Source of the DNA: Anaerolineae bacterium
GTDB lineage: Bacteria > Chloroflexota > Anaerolineae > Caldilineales > Caldilineaceae
Direction: 5' to 3'
DNA length: 64,000 nucleotides
NCBI GenBank assembly: GCA_030432295.1
Contig: JAUIHI010000005.1
Coordinates: 186,001 to 250,000, forward strand
Shown here in pieces: positions 1 to 7,238 of this stretch; the stretch's first letter is position 1, and every line of letters begins with the position of its first letter. A program made the position numbers and the translations under genes. The notes beneath the pieces are model-generated. The model had not been told where the DNA came from. It did not search any database and saw nothing but the letters and a program-made list of their open reading frames with translations.

Positions 1-792
1 GACAGCCTGAGCGAAGAAGCAGCCCTGCTCTGCCTGGCCGCCTTGCCCGACGGTGGCATTCTGGTCGGCGATAGCGCGGGCGGATTGAGCCAATACGCGC
101 TGGAGACCGACGGCGGCTTTGCGCGCTCGGCTTTGCGTCTGGGCGAACAGCGGGGCAGCCTGCTGGCCGCGGCGGTTTCGCCCGATGGCTCGCTCGCTGC
201 GGTCGGAACCGATACCTGGGCGGTGGTGGTCTGGGAACTGGGCACAGGCCAACGGCGTCACGTCCTGGCCGGTCATCGGGGGGCAGTCTTGGCGGTGGCC
301 TTTCTGCCCGACGGCACAGGGCTGCTTTCAGCGGACGAGAATGGGGTGATTCGTCTGTGGGATGTCTCCACGGGTGTCGGCACACGCCTGGGCACAGCTT
401 TCGACGAGGCGGTGGAGACGCTGACTGTCGCGGCGGACGGTCGGCGAGTGGTGGCTGGTCTGGAGAGCGGTCGAATCGTCTGCCTCGCGCTGCCGGACGG
501 TGCAGAAGTGGCGGAGTGGCGTGGCCACGACGAATGGGTGGCCGGTGTTGTCCTTTTGTCCGCCGGTGCGCCACCAGCAGAAAGCGGTGGCCCACTGCTT
601 TCCGCGGGCGGGGATGGGGCCGTCTGTCTCTGGCGCGGGGCAGACGGGGAGGTGTTGTTGCGCCAGGAATTTGGCAATCCCTTTTCCCGGCTGGCCTCGG
701 CGGGCAATGGGTTTCTGGCCCTGGGAGACGAAGAGGGTTGTGTACAGGTATTGTCGTATCCAAAAAATTTACTTCAAGAAGGCAAACAATGA
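1..792 (+). CDS. WD40-repeat protein, C-terminal part (5' end outside window)
   Basis: The reading frame is open from the first base, so this is the C-terminal part (about 263 residues) of a longer protein. It shows at least four to five WD40-like blades, for example 'VAFLPDGTGLLSADENGVIR' followed by LWD, and 'LLSAGGDGAVCLW'. WD40 propellers are protein-interaction platforms with no catalysis of their own. The missing N-terminus could carry another domain, which cannot be judged here. The stop codon overlaps the start of the following oxidoreductase gene by four bases (ATGA), so the two are probably co-translated. Confidence 0.85.
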   Translation, partial: DSLSEEAALLCLAALPDGGILVGDSAGGLSQYALETDGGFARSALRLGEQRGSLLAAAVSPDGSLAAVGTDTWAVVVWELGTGQRRHVLAGHRGAVLAVAFLPDGTGLLSADENGVIRLWDVSTGVGTRLGTAFDEAVETLTVAADGRRVVAGLESGRIVCLALPDGAEVAEWRGHDEWVAGVVLLSAGAPPAESGGPLLSAGGDGAVCLWRGADGEVLLRQEFGNPFSRLASAGNGFLALGDEEGCVQVLSYPKNLLQEGKQ

Positions 793-1814
793 CAGACGCA
801 CGCAAACTAAAATTGGCACTGGTCGGTTGTGGTGGAATTGCCCAGGCCCACTGGAAGGGGATTCAGGCCCATTCACCCCGGATTGAGGTCACGACGGTTG
901 TGGACACCGACGCCGAACGGGCCAGAGCGATGGCCGAGCAGACGGGTGCAACGCCCTACACTTCTCTGGCAGAAGCCCTGGCCCAGGGGGATTTTGAGGC
1001 GGTGGATATTCTGTTGCCCCATTCTTTGCACGAGGAGGCCGCGGTGCTGGCCTTTGCCGCGGGCAAGCACGTCGTGCTGGAAAAACCGATGGCCCACAAT
1101 CTGGCCAGCGCTGCACGGATTCAGGCTGCGGCACAAAAGGCGGGTACAGTCTTTATGGTGGCGGAGCAGGCCCAATACTGGCCGGATGCACTGGCTGTGC
1201 GGGATTTGATTCAGGCCGGCGCGATTGGTGAAATCATCACCGCTCGCGCCTTTTTTGGTGGACCAACCAGACCGCTCGGCGAAGGACCCCGGCCCTGGCG
1301 CTATGACCTGGCGATGGCAGGCGGCGGCATCACAATGGACGGTGGCGCACACTGGATTCGTCCCCTGCGCATGTGGCTGGGCGAGATCGACGAAGTGGTG
1401 GCGGTGACCGGTCGACCCCTGGCCGAGATGGACGGGGAATCCCTTTCCCGCTCGATCCTGCGCTTCCGTTCGGGGACGGTGGCGATTCTCGACGCTATGA
1501 CGGCTGGCGTGGCGATGGGGCCGGGGGAGGAGTTCCGGGTCACCGGGACCGAAGGAGAGGTTCTGATCGAAAAGGGGCGGGGTGGACGGGTGCTGCTCTT
1601 CGACGCCGATCACCGGGACGGGAAAGTCATCCTCGACAATAAGGACGAGGGACGCGCCGCGGCCTTTGGCTATGAGCTGAACGATTTTGTCGGCGCGGTA
1701 CTGGACGGCACGCCCCTGGAAGCTGGCCCCGAATACTCACTGGGCGAACTGCGCACGGCCTTTGCCATCTATCGTTCGGCAGAGAGCCGCCAGTGGGAGA
1801 AGGTCTGGGCGTAG
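789..1814 (+). CDS. Gfo/Idh/MocA family NAD(P)-dependent oxidoreductase
   Basis: A 341-aa protein of normal family length. The N-terminal Rossmann fold starts with 'LALVGCGGIAQAHWKG', and the family motif EKPMAHNL lies near residue 95. Members oxidise or reduce sugars and cyclitols, or act as dehydrogenases or hydratases; the substrate cannot be told from sequence alone. The start is set at the ATG that overlaps the upstream WD40 stop (ATGA). The frame is open far upstream, but that part is antisense-like to the WD40 reading and lacks family similarity. A hairpin follows the stop codon. Confidence 0.9.
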   Translation: MTDARKLKLALVGCGGIAQAHWKGIQAHSPRIEVTTVVDTDAERARAMAEQTGATPYTSLAEALAQGDFEAVDILLPHSLHEEAAVLAFAAGKHVVLEKPMAHNLASAARIQAAAQKAGTVFMVAEQAQYWPDALAVRDLIQAGAIGEIITARAFFGGPTRPLGEGPRPWRYDLAMAGGGITMDGGAHWIRPLRMWLGEIDEVVAVTGRPLAEMDGESLSRSILRFRSGTVAILDAMTAGVAMGPGEEFRVTGTEGEVLIEKGRGGRVLLFDADHRDGKVILDNKDEGRAAAFGYELNDFVGAVLDGTPLEAGPEYSLGELRTAFAIYRSAESRQWEKVWA

Positions 1815-1824
1815 GGACGTACCC

Positions 1825-1888
1825 GATTCCGGGAATCGGCCAGGCAATTGAGGGAACGCCAGAAATATTGTGGCCGATTCCCGGAATC
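1825..1888. repeat. Inverted repeat after the oxidoreductase gene
   Basis: Arms at 1825-1842 and 1871-1888 are exact complements (18 bp, core GATTCCGGGAATCGG), with a 28-base loop. Each arm is itself almost palindromic. There is no T-run, so it is a REP-like hairpin rather than a classic terminator, although it sits at the end of a transcription unit. Confidence 0.75.
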
Positions 1889-1962
1889 AGAACTCCCCTT
1901 CAGTAATCGATAACCTTTTGGCAAGGTTTGGGCGGCGCGGGCCGGGTATACTGGGGATACTT

Positions 1963-2138
1963 CTCGCTATGCTACAGTTTTACTCTCGACTAGCGACGCC
2001 GGTTGAGCCTGTCGAAACCCAGGAGCGGGTCAACGATTAATCTCCGCCTGACCCGCTGGTTTCGACAAGCTCAACCGACGCTCTCTGACTGGACTGACAC
2101 GATTTGTGCGCCTGTGTCACAAACTGTTGGGTAGTCAG
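1963..2138. mobile_element. MITE-like element, family 1, copy 1 (176 bp)
   Basis: The element lies between 9-bp direct repeats GGGATACTT (1954-1962 and 2139-2147). Its 18-bp ends are degenerate inverted repeats; the left end matches the intact end of copy 2 at 14 of 18 positions. Inside is a second palindrome built from GGTTGAGCCTGTCGAAACC and its near-complement GGTTTCGACAAGCTCAACC. It has no coding capacity. The second copy at 27221-27396 is the same length. It occupies most of the 360-base gap before the spondin-domain gene. Confidence 0.85.
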
Positions 2139-2174
2139 GGGATACTTCAAAACCCATTGCCCAGGAGGTGAACT

Positions 2175-2927
2175 GTGATACGCCGAGCCATTGCCCTTTC
2201 CATCTTTTTTCTGCTGACGTTGACGGCCACCCTGGCCGCGCAGCGACCCCAGCCGTCCCAGCCCAACGGGACGATTCCCACAGCCACAGCCCGCTACGAC
2301 ATTGTCTTCGAGGGACTGTGGAGCCAGGCAACCCATCCCCACCCGGATGGCGCGGGCGCGTTTCCCGGCGGTGCGCATTGGTCGCCGCTGGTGGGTGCGC
2401 TGCACAAGAGTGGCCTGGAACTGTGGAGTTCTGGCAGTTTGGCATCCGCGGGTGTGGAGCAGGTGGCCGAAACTGGCGGGACAACGCTTTTCGACGGGGA
2501 GATCGACACTGCGATTGGCGTCGGCACAGCGGGAAGCCGTCTCAACGGAGCGGGCCTGCTTTCACCCGCGGTCGTCACAATGACCGATGTGCTGGTGGAC
2601 GGCAACTTCCCCTACCTGACCCTGATTTCGATGGTTGCGCCCAGCCCGGACTGGTTTGCTGGGGTCTCTGGCCTGGCCCTGCGGGACAGTCAGGGCCAGT
2701 GGAAGCAGCAAATCGTCGTTGATCTTTACCCCTACGACGCGGGGACGGAGGATGGCAGCGGCTACTCCACATCCAACCCGGAGACAGTCCCCCACCAGCC
2801 CATACAAGCGCTGACCGGTGTCAGTCCCTTCTCTGCCCAGCCCGTAGCCCGGCTGACCCTCATCCGGCGGGATAGGCCGCAATTGCTGCTACTCCCCCTC
2901 ATTTTTGGAGCAACCAATGAGTTCTGA
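2175..2927 (+). CDS. Secreted spondin-domain protein
   Basis: A 250-aa protein with a clear signal peptide (residues 1 to about 22, hydrophobic, ending TLAAQ). Spondin-N hallmarks follow: 'YDIVFEGLWSQATHP', 'FPGGAHWSPLVGALH' and 'MVAPSPDWFAGVSGL'. Spondin-N domains occur in extracellular matrix and bacterial surface proteins and often bind a metal ion. The GTG start is chosen because AGGAGGT lies at 2163-2169 with ideal spacing. The C-terminus contains 'LLLLPLIF', loosely like the FLP tails of other secreted proteins here. Its last 11 bases overlap the next gene. Confidence 0.88.
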   Translation: MIRRAIALSIFFLLTLTATLAAQRPQPSQPNGTIPTATARYDIVFEGLWSQATHPHPDGAGAFPGGAHWSPLVGALHKSGLELWSSGSLASAGVEQVAETGGTTLFDGEIDTAIGVGTAGSRLNGAGLLSPAVVTMTDVLVDGNFPYLTLISMVAPSPDWFAGVSGLALRDSQGQWKQQIVVDLYPYDAGTEDGSGYSTSNPETVPHQPIQALTGVSPFSAQPVARLTLIRRDRPQLLLLPLIFGATNEF

Positions 2928-3240
2928 CTTTTACTGCGACGAAGTATTGAGTGGTCGAACATCTGTGGAGCGGGTGTTGGAGACGGTCAATGTACTGGCC
3001 TATCATCACACCCGCCCCTTCTATCCGGTGCATATTGTCGTCTTTCCCAAACGCCATGTGGATTCTCTGCTGACTCTGGACGATTCCGATCTGTTGGCAG
3101 AATTGATAGATGTGATTCAGAAGGTAGCCGAGCAGGTTGTGGCAGAGTACGGCGCGTGCCGGGTTCTCACAAACCTGGGCGACTATCAGGACTCCAAACA
3201 TCTGCACTGGCACGTCATCCACGGGGAAGCGTTGAGGTGA
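2917..3240 (+). CDS. HIT-family nucleotide-binding protein
   Basis: A 107-aa protein, the usual size of histidine-triad hydrolases. The triad is seen as HLHWHV near the C-terminus, preceded by a typical 'HIVVFPKRHVDSLLTL'. Family members hydrolyse nucleoside phosphoramidates or adenylated compounds in the cytosol. The ATG at 2917 is preferred to the in-frame TTG at 2905 because GGAG at 2907-2910 is a well-spaced ribosome-binding site. The gene overlaps the spondin gene start-to-stop, and its 3' end overlaps the convergent CBM9-like gene by 26 bases. Confidence 0.9.
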   Translation: MSSDFYCDEVLSGRTSVERVLETVNVLAYHHTRPFYPVHIVVFPKRHVDSLLTLDDSDLLAELIDVIQKVAEQVVAEYGACRVLTNLGDYQDSKHLHWHVIHGEALR

Positions 3241-4063
3241 CCTGCGTCCCCACAATCTCCTCGGAAAAATGGATATAGGCAAAACATTCCGGTATGTGGG
3301 AATCCCAGACGCCGTGGGACGTCCAGGCCCAGCCGCTGGAGTCCTCGGCTGGAGGCGCTTCTTTGTACTGATTGAAGCGGGAGAAGTCCATGCGCCAGAC
3401 ATCCCCCTGGAGGGGCGGCAGGGAACGGCCATCGGCCGCGGCCAGCACATCCATCCCCGCCCAGGGGAATGCCAGTTCGACTGTCCAGCCCCGGTCCCGA
3501 TCCTCGTGCTGATTGATTGTGCCATCCACGTACACTGCTGTTTGCAGGCCGGGGAAGTCCCATTGGGCAAAGCCCAGGCGGGGTCCACGGGGATGCTCAG
3601 TGAAGCCCACGCCATTGAATGGGTGGATGCCGGGGCTGTTCCGTTGCAGGCCGGGAAAGCGCTGGAAATTGCCCCGCTCGTAGGCTTCCTCCCAGATGTA
3701 AAAGACTTCGAAGACTGTGCCGAAGGCGTTGATCTCAAATTCGTAGTAGCTGTCTTTGCCCGCGATAAAGACCTCCACATCGTTGTCGGTGTAGATGAGA
3801 TCGTCCCGCTCGGTGAGGAAAGCGCTGACGAACGGCTCTTCCACCCAGAAGCCCACGTAGAGATTGACGTCGTCCCAGAGCACCGCTGCGTGGGTGTCGT
3901 GGATGGGTGCGCGCCCGCTGATCAGATCGACGAAACGGGGGGAGCGGGGCGCATTGCGCCAGCAGGCTTCGTCCAGTTTGCCGTCGATAGTCGGCGGGCT
4001 GTCCACCCGGTAGGCGGTGTAACGGGCGATCTTCTCGTCGGGACAGGGGAATGGGGATGGCAT
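3215..4063 (-). CDS. CBM9-like carbohydrate-binding protein
   Basis: A 282-aa protein beginning almost directly with 'PPTIDGKLDEACWRNAPR', the classic start of a family 9 carbohydrate-binding module. It is followed by 'HDTHAAVLWDDVNLYVGF', 'TDNDVEVFI', 'YYEFEINAFGTVFEVFY' and 'GWTVELAFPWAGM'. No signal peptide or catalytic domain is seen. Stand-alone proteins of this type are common, and their ligands are mostly untested; sugar binding is inferred from the family. The 3' end runs 26 bases into the convergent HIT gene. Transcription is probably independent of the unknown-function gene upstream. Confidence 0.85.
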   Translation of the reverse strand: MPSPFPCPDEKIARYTAYRVDSPPTIDGKLDEACWRNAPRSPRFVDLISGRAPIHDTHAAVLWDDVNLYVGFWVEEPFVSAFLTERDDLIYTDNDVEVFIAGKDSYYEFEINAFGTVFEVFYIWEEAYERGNFQRFPGLQRNSPGIHPFNGVGFTEHPRGPRLGFAQWDFPGLQTAVYVDGTINQHEDRDRGWTVELAFPWAGMDVLAAADGRSLPPLQGDVWRMDFSRFNQYKEAPPAEDSSGWAWTSHGVWDSHIPECFAYIHFSEEIVGTQVTSTLPRG

Positions 4064-4377
4064 AGAAAACGGCTCCTTTTATTTGGTCTGCTCCCTGGGA
4101 AAGCCAGTGGAGCCACTGGTAAACTCTGATGAACTCTGATAACAGCGAAGGTCTTTGGAACGCAGATTTTCGCAGATGTCCGCAGATTACGCAGAGAAAT
4201 TTGTAGAATTTGTAGTAGTCAAGAAGATGGTGGAATTTTCAACGCAAAGAGGCAAAGGAGCAGAGACGCAAAGAAATTGCTTTTCTCTCTGTGCCTTTGC
4301 CTCTTTGCATCTTTGCGTTAAGAAATAGCCATTCCACCATCCCGTTGACCAATACAGTTTCTGCGAAATCTGCGTTC
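4064..4377. other. Intergenic repeat cluster (314 bp)
   Basis: No gene is seen. The stretch holds a word seen elsewhere in the window ('gagccactggtaaactctga' type; compare about 27150 and 36478). It also holds a split hairpin with arms 4157-4175 and 4361-4378 (GGAACGCAGATTTTCGCAG and near-complement), and the family-2 MITE copy sitting in that hairpin's loop. Confidence 0.8.
4211..4356. mobile_element. MITE-like element, family 2, copy A (146 bp)
   Basis: The ends are inverted repeats of about 24 bp (TGTAGTAGTCAAGAAGATGG against TGTATTGGTCAACGGGATGG on the other strand; about 19 of 24 match). The inside is a long hairpin of A/C-rich 'acgcaaagaggcaaagg' words. Copy B at 24921-25066 has the same length and over 90% identity by eye. 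No clear target duplication flanks this copy. It lies within the loop of an older palindromic repeat. Confidence 0.8.
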
Positions 4378-6081
4378 CTAACGTATCCCCCGGAAGGCCC
4401 GAATTTGAAAGTGGAAGTCCACCGGCGTCCAAAGGGTGAGCAGGACCCGCGTGTGATTGGGCGCTGGTTCTGCCTCGCGCATAGGCCACATAAAATGGGC
4501 TGCCGGTTTGTGATCTGCCGGACCGGGACCGATGCGGATGACATCGCTGCCGTAGCGCATCTGGCCGAAGCCCCGTTTGAGAAAGATCGGCTGGCCCGCG
4601 GCAGGGATTGTGCGGATGTCGTCGCTCTCCCAAACCCCGCCGGGAGGGAAGTCAAAGGCGATCTGCACGGCCACTTTGTCCAGACTCTCGATGTTTTGGT
4701 AGTGAAAGTCCAGCCCGCCCTCTGCTTCGCTGATCGTCAGCGTACTGCGGGCGGCGGGCAATTCGTATAGTCCACGCTGGGCAAAGCTGGCGTTCCACTC
4801 CTCTGGCGAGACAGGATGGCCTATCGGTAGCTCGTAGCCGGGCCGCCGGGGCCGACGCAATCCCCCAGACAACAGGACGCCCCGCCCATTTTCCACCGTC
4901 AACTCTTCCCCATAGAAATGACCGCACGCGCCGCCAAAATAGGTCTGGCTGATCTTCAGGCTGGTCAGTTCGGCCTGGCCGTGGACGAGAGATAGTAGGC
5001 GGGTAGCGTCCTGGAATATAGAGGCGCTCAGCCGCTCCTGGCGGATGCGCCAGAGGCCGTTATTTGGGAAGTGGCGGCTGTAGCGGGTGGGCAGTGGGAC
5101 AGCCGCCGGGGCTGGCTCGCCACATTTGAGCAGGGCGTAGACCGTCCAGAGCAGATTCTCCCCCGCGGCGCTGGCGTCCCCCTGCAAGCGGTCCCACAGC
5201 CAGTGGGCCGCGGCCACAAACTGCTCTGTGGGTGCGAAGTGATTGTGGAGCAGATAGCAGTGGACCAGCCCCGCGGCGACCGTGCGTGTGCCGTAGTCCT
5301 GGCGGCGGGAGAGACCGGTCTCGGCTGTACCGTCGGCGTGGATCAGGTGCAGGCAGAAGTCCAAATTGCGGGCGGTGGCTTCCAGCGCGGCTGGGGAATC
5401 CCAGTGCTCCTGAATAAAGAGCAGGGAACGGTCGTTCACCGCGTCATAGACGCCCACACTGCGCTCGATAAATGCGCCTTCGCTGTCGATGTCGTAGCCC
5501 TCGGCCAGATAGCTTTCCACGACTTCGGCCACATCCAAATCGGGGAAAAGTGTCTTGGCCTGGGTCAGAGCCGAACAGATAACCCAGCGGTGGTTGGGGG
5601 TGTGGAAGCCGCCGATCTTCATCCCTTCCACGGCCCGGCGGATGAAGCGCTCCAACTTTGCCAGCACTGGCTGCCAGTCGCCGCCTGTGCGTCCCTCCCG
5701 CCGTGCTAACTCGAAAATTGTGCAAAGCTGCTGCACAGTGAAACCCGTGTCTGGGCCAGAGTCGATATTGACAGAGTGCAGGTCGATGTTGCCGCTGGGC
5801 CGCTGGGAAATGAGCAGATAGGCAGCGGCTGCGTCCATCCGCGCCAGCAGGCCGGCGGCGTCGGCGTCGGCAGCGGTCGCCAGGAGGAGATAGGCGGCCT
5901 GGGCGACAAAGGCGCTGGTCGCTTTGTTGTCGGCGCAGCCATAGCCGGGGTTGATCAGCGCGCCCACATCCGGGCTGGCTGGGTCGAGAATCTGCCAGTG
6001 GCGTAGTTCGTCCACCTGGGCGGCGAGGACGGGGAGGAGAGCGGAGAGGCGCAGGGAATGGGCATTCGAGAGTTCTGGCAT
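4378..6081 (-). CDS. Protein of unknown function, possible (alpha/alpha)-toroid fold
   Basis: A 567-aa protein with no signal peptide. I do not recognise a named family. The first 330 residues are helix-rich and contain 'GFHTPNHRWVICSAL', 'SGNIDLHSVNIDSGPDT' and 'LSRRQDYGTRTV'. The HTPNHRW segment recalls heparinase II/III-type and other polysaccharide lyases or glycosidases with helical toroids. The C-terminal 200 residues look beta-rich ('SLDKVAVQIAFDFPPGGVWE'), as in lyases that add a beta-sandwich. A role in uronic-acid or glycan metabolism is inference only. Neighbouring oxidoreductase and CBM9-like genes are compatible with carbohydrate use. Confidence 0.6.
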   Translation of the reverse strand: MPELSNAHSLRLSALLPVLAAQVDELRHWQILDPASPDVGALINPGYGCADNKATSAFVAQAAYLLLATAADADAAGLLARMDAAAAYLLISQRPSGNIDLHSVNIDSGPDTGFTVQQLCTIFELARREGRTGGDWQPVLAKLERFIRRAVEGMKIGGFHTPNHRWVICSALTQAKTLFPDLDVAEVVESYLAEGYDIDSEGAFIERSVGVYDAVNDRSLLFIQEHWDSPAALEATARNLDFCLHLIHADGTAETGLSRRQDYGTRTVAAGLVHCYLLHNHFAPTEQFVAAAHWLWDRLQGDASAAGENLLWTVYALLKCGEPAPAAVPLPTRYSRHFPNNGLWRIRQERLSASIFQDATRLLSLVHGQAELTSLKISQTYFGGACGHFYGEELTVENGRGVLLSGGLRRPRRPGYELPIGHPVSPEEWNASFAQRGLYELPAARSTLTISEAEGGLDFHYQNIESLDKVAVQIAFDFPPGGVWESDDIRTIPAAGQPIFLKRGFGQMRYGSDVIRIGPGPADHKPAAHFMWPMREAEPAPNHTRVLLTLWTPVDFHFQIRAFRGIR

Positions 6082-6161
6082 TAGAATTGATCCTTTGGGA
6101 AGGGTGTCGAGTGTCGGGTCTCACTCGTTTGATTGTATCCCACAGGGGGAGAGGAAAGCCA

Positions 6162-6698
6162 ATGACGAAGGGAATTCGTGCCATTTTTCTGGACTGCGGC
6201 GACACACTGATCGACGAAGCGACGGAAGTGAAAACCGTCGGGGACGTGAGTCTGCGCGCCGATCTGATTCCCGGCGCGGCGGAGAGTGTGCGGACGCTGA
6301 AGGCACTGGGCTATCCTCTGGCCCTAGTGGCGGACGGTCCCGCGGCCACATTTGCCAACAATCTCGGCCCCTACGGGCTGTATGAACTTTTCGATGCCTA
6401 CGCCATTTCGGAAGAAGTCGGCGTCTCGAAGCCCGACGCCCGGATGTTCACCCGCGCGCTCGAAGCGTTGGGCATCGGGCCGGACGACTACCACCGGGTG
6501 GTGATGGTGGGCAACCATCTGGGCCGGGACATCGCCGGGGCCAACCGGCTGGGGCTGGTCAGCGTCTGGCTGGACTGGTCGCCGCGGCGGTCGAAGGTTC
6601 CCGCGGATGCGTGGGAGCAGCCGGACTATACGATTCACACGCCGCTGGAATTGGTGGCGCTGGTGGAACGGTTGGAAAAAGAATGGATGACGGGTTGA
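6162..6698 (+). CDS. HAD-superfamily hydrolase
   Basis: A 178-aa protein with HAD motif I 'AIFLDCGDTLID', though the usual DxD is DCGD, so the acid/base Asp is shifted or replaced. Motif III lysine is in 'EVGVSKPDARMF', and motif IV is near 'VVMVGNHLGRDIAGA', where Asn takes the usual first Asp position. HAD enzymes are mostly phosphatases; the altered acidic residues make the reaction uncertain. The start is the ATG preceded by GGGGAGAGGAAAG. An in-frame start 75 bases upstream overlaps the divergent gene's promoter region and is less likely. Confidence 0.85.
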   Translation: MTKGIRAIFLDCGDTLIDEATEVKTVGDVSLRADLIPGAAESVRTLKALGYPLALVADGPAATFANNLGPYGLYELFDAYAISEEVGVSKPDARMFTRALEALGIGPDDYHRVVMVGNHLGRDIAGANRLGLVSVWLDWSPRRSKVPADAWEQPDYTIHTPLELVALVERLEKEWMTG

Positions 6699-6757
6699 GG
6701 TGGTTCGCATAATATCGACTGACGGTTTGGCGTAGGGTATACTGATTGTGTAATCGT

Positions 6758-6791
6758 AGAAGTTCGACTTTTTCCGAAAAATTGAACTTCT
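6758..6791. repeat. Small hairpin before the cupin gene
   Basis: Arms AGAAGTTC (6758-6765) and GAACTTCT (6784-6791) continue inward as an imperfect stem. It ends about 10 bases before the ribosome-binding site of the cupin gene, so it may lie in the 5' untranslated region. A terminator for the HAD gene is the alternative. Confidence 0.5.
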
Positions 6792-6814
6792 GTCCATCAG
6801 CAAAGGAGAATCCG

Positions 6815-7126
6815 ATGAGCAATTTCACCGACTACCGCGGCCTGGTGGGCCAGCGGGCCGATAAGCACTACAAAGCCACTCTCTACCAGTCCGAGCGGCT
6901 GCTGCTGGGGCTAAATTGTCTGGAACCGGGCCAGGAGCAGCACGTTCACAGCCACGACGACCAGGACAAATTCTACTTTGTGCTGGAAGGCGCGGGGGAA
7001 TTTACAGTGGGCGATGAGACCCGAAGCGCCGGGCCGGGCGTGACCGTCTGGGCCGCGGCGGGCGTGCCCCACGGCGTCGTCAACCGGGGCAGCGAGCGGC
7101 TGGTGATTTTGATGGGGATTGCGTAA
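6815..7126 (+). CDS. Small single-domain cupin protein
   Basis: A 103-aa conserved-barrel protein. Cupin motif 1 reads 'EPGQEQHVHSHDDQDKFYFVLEG', with two metal-type histidines and a Glu-like position; motif 2 is 'AAGVPHGVVNRG'. A bound divalent metal is likely, but the reaction or ligand is unknown. The ATG has AAAGGAG at 6802-6808. The frame extends upstream through a hairpin, which is unlikely to be translated. A 67-base hairpin follows the gene. Confidence 0.88.
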   Translation: MSNFTDYRGLVGQRADKHYKATLYQSERLLLGLNCLEPGQEQHVHSHDDQDKFYFVLEGAGEFTVGDETRSAGPGVTVWAAAGVPHGVVNRGSERLVILMGIA

Positions 7127-7130
7127 GCCA

Positions 7131-7197
7131 GTGAGAAGTAATCGGTAAATGGTGCCGGTTCGACACGACTGGTAACTGTTTACTGATTGCTTCTCAC
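7131..7197. repeat. Inverted repeat between cupin and ptrB
   Basis: Arms GTGAGAAGTAATCGGTAA (7131-7148) and its near-complement (7180-7197) match at 16 of 18 positions. Related words ('gtgagg...gtaagcggtaatcagta') occur near 47638. There is no strong T-run. Confidence 0.65.
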
Positions 7198-7238
7198 TTC
7201 CCGACCGAATCGTTTCACACACAAGGAATCAAAACGAA

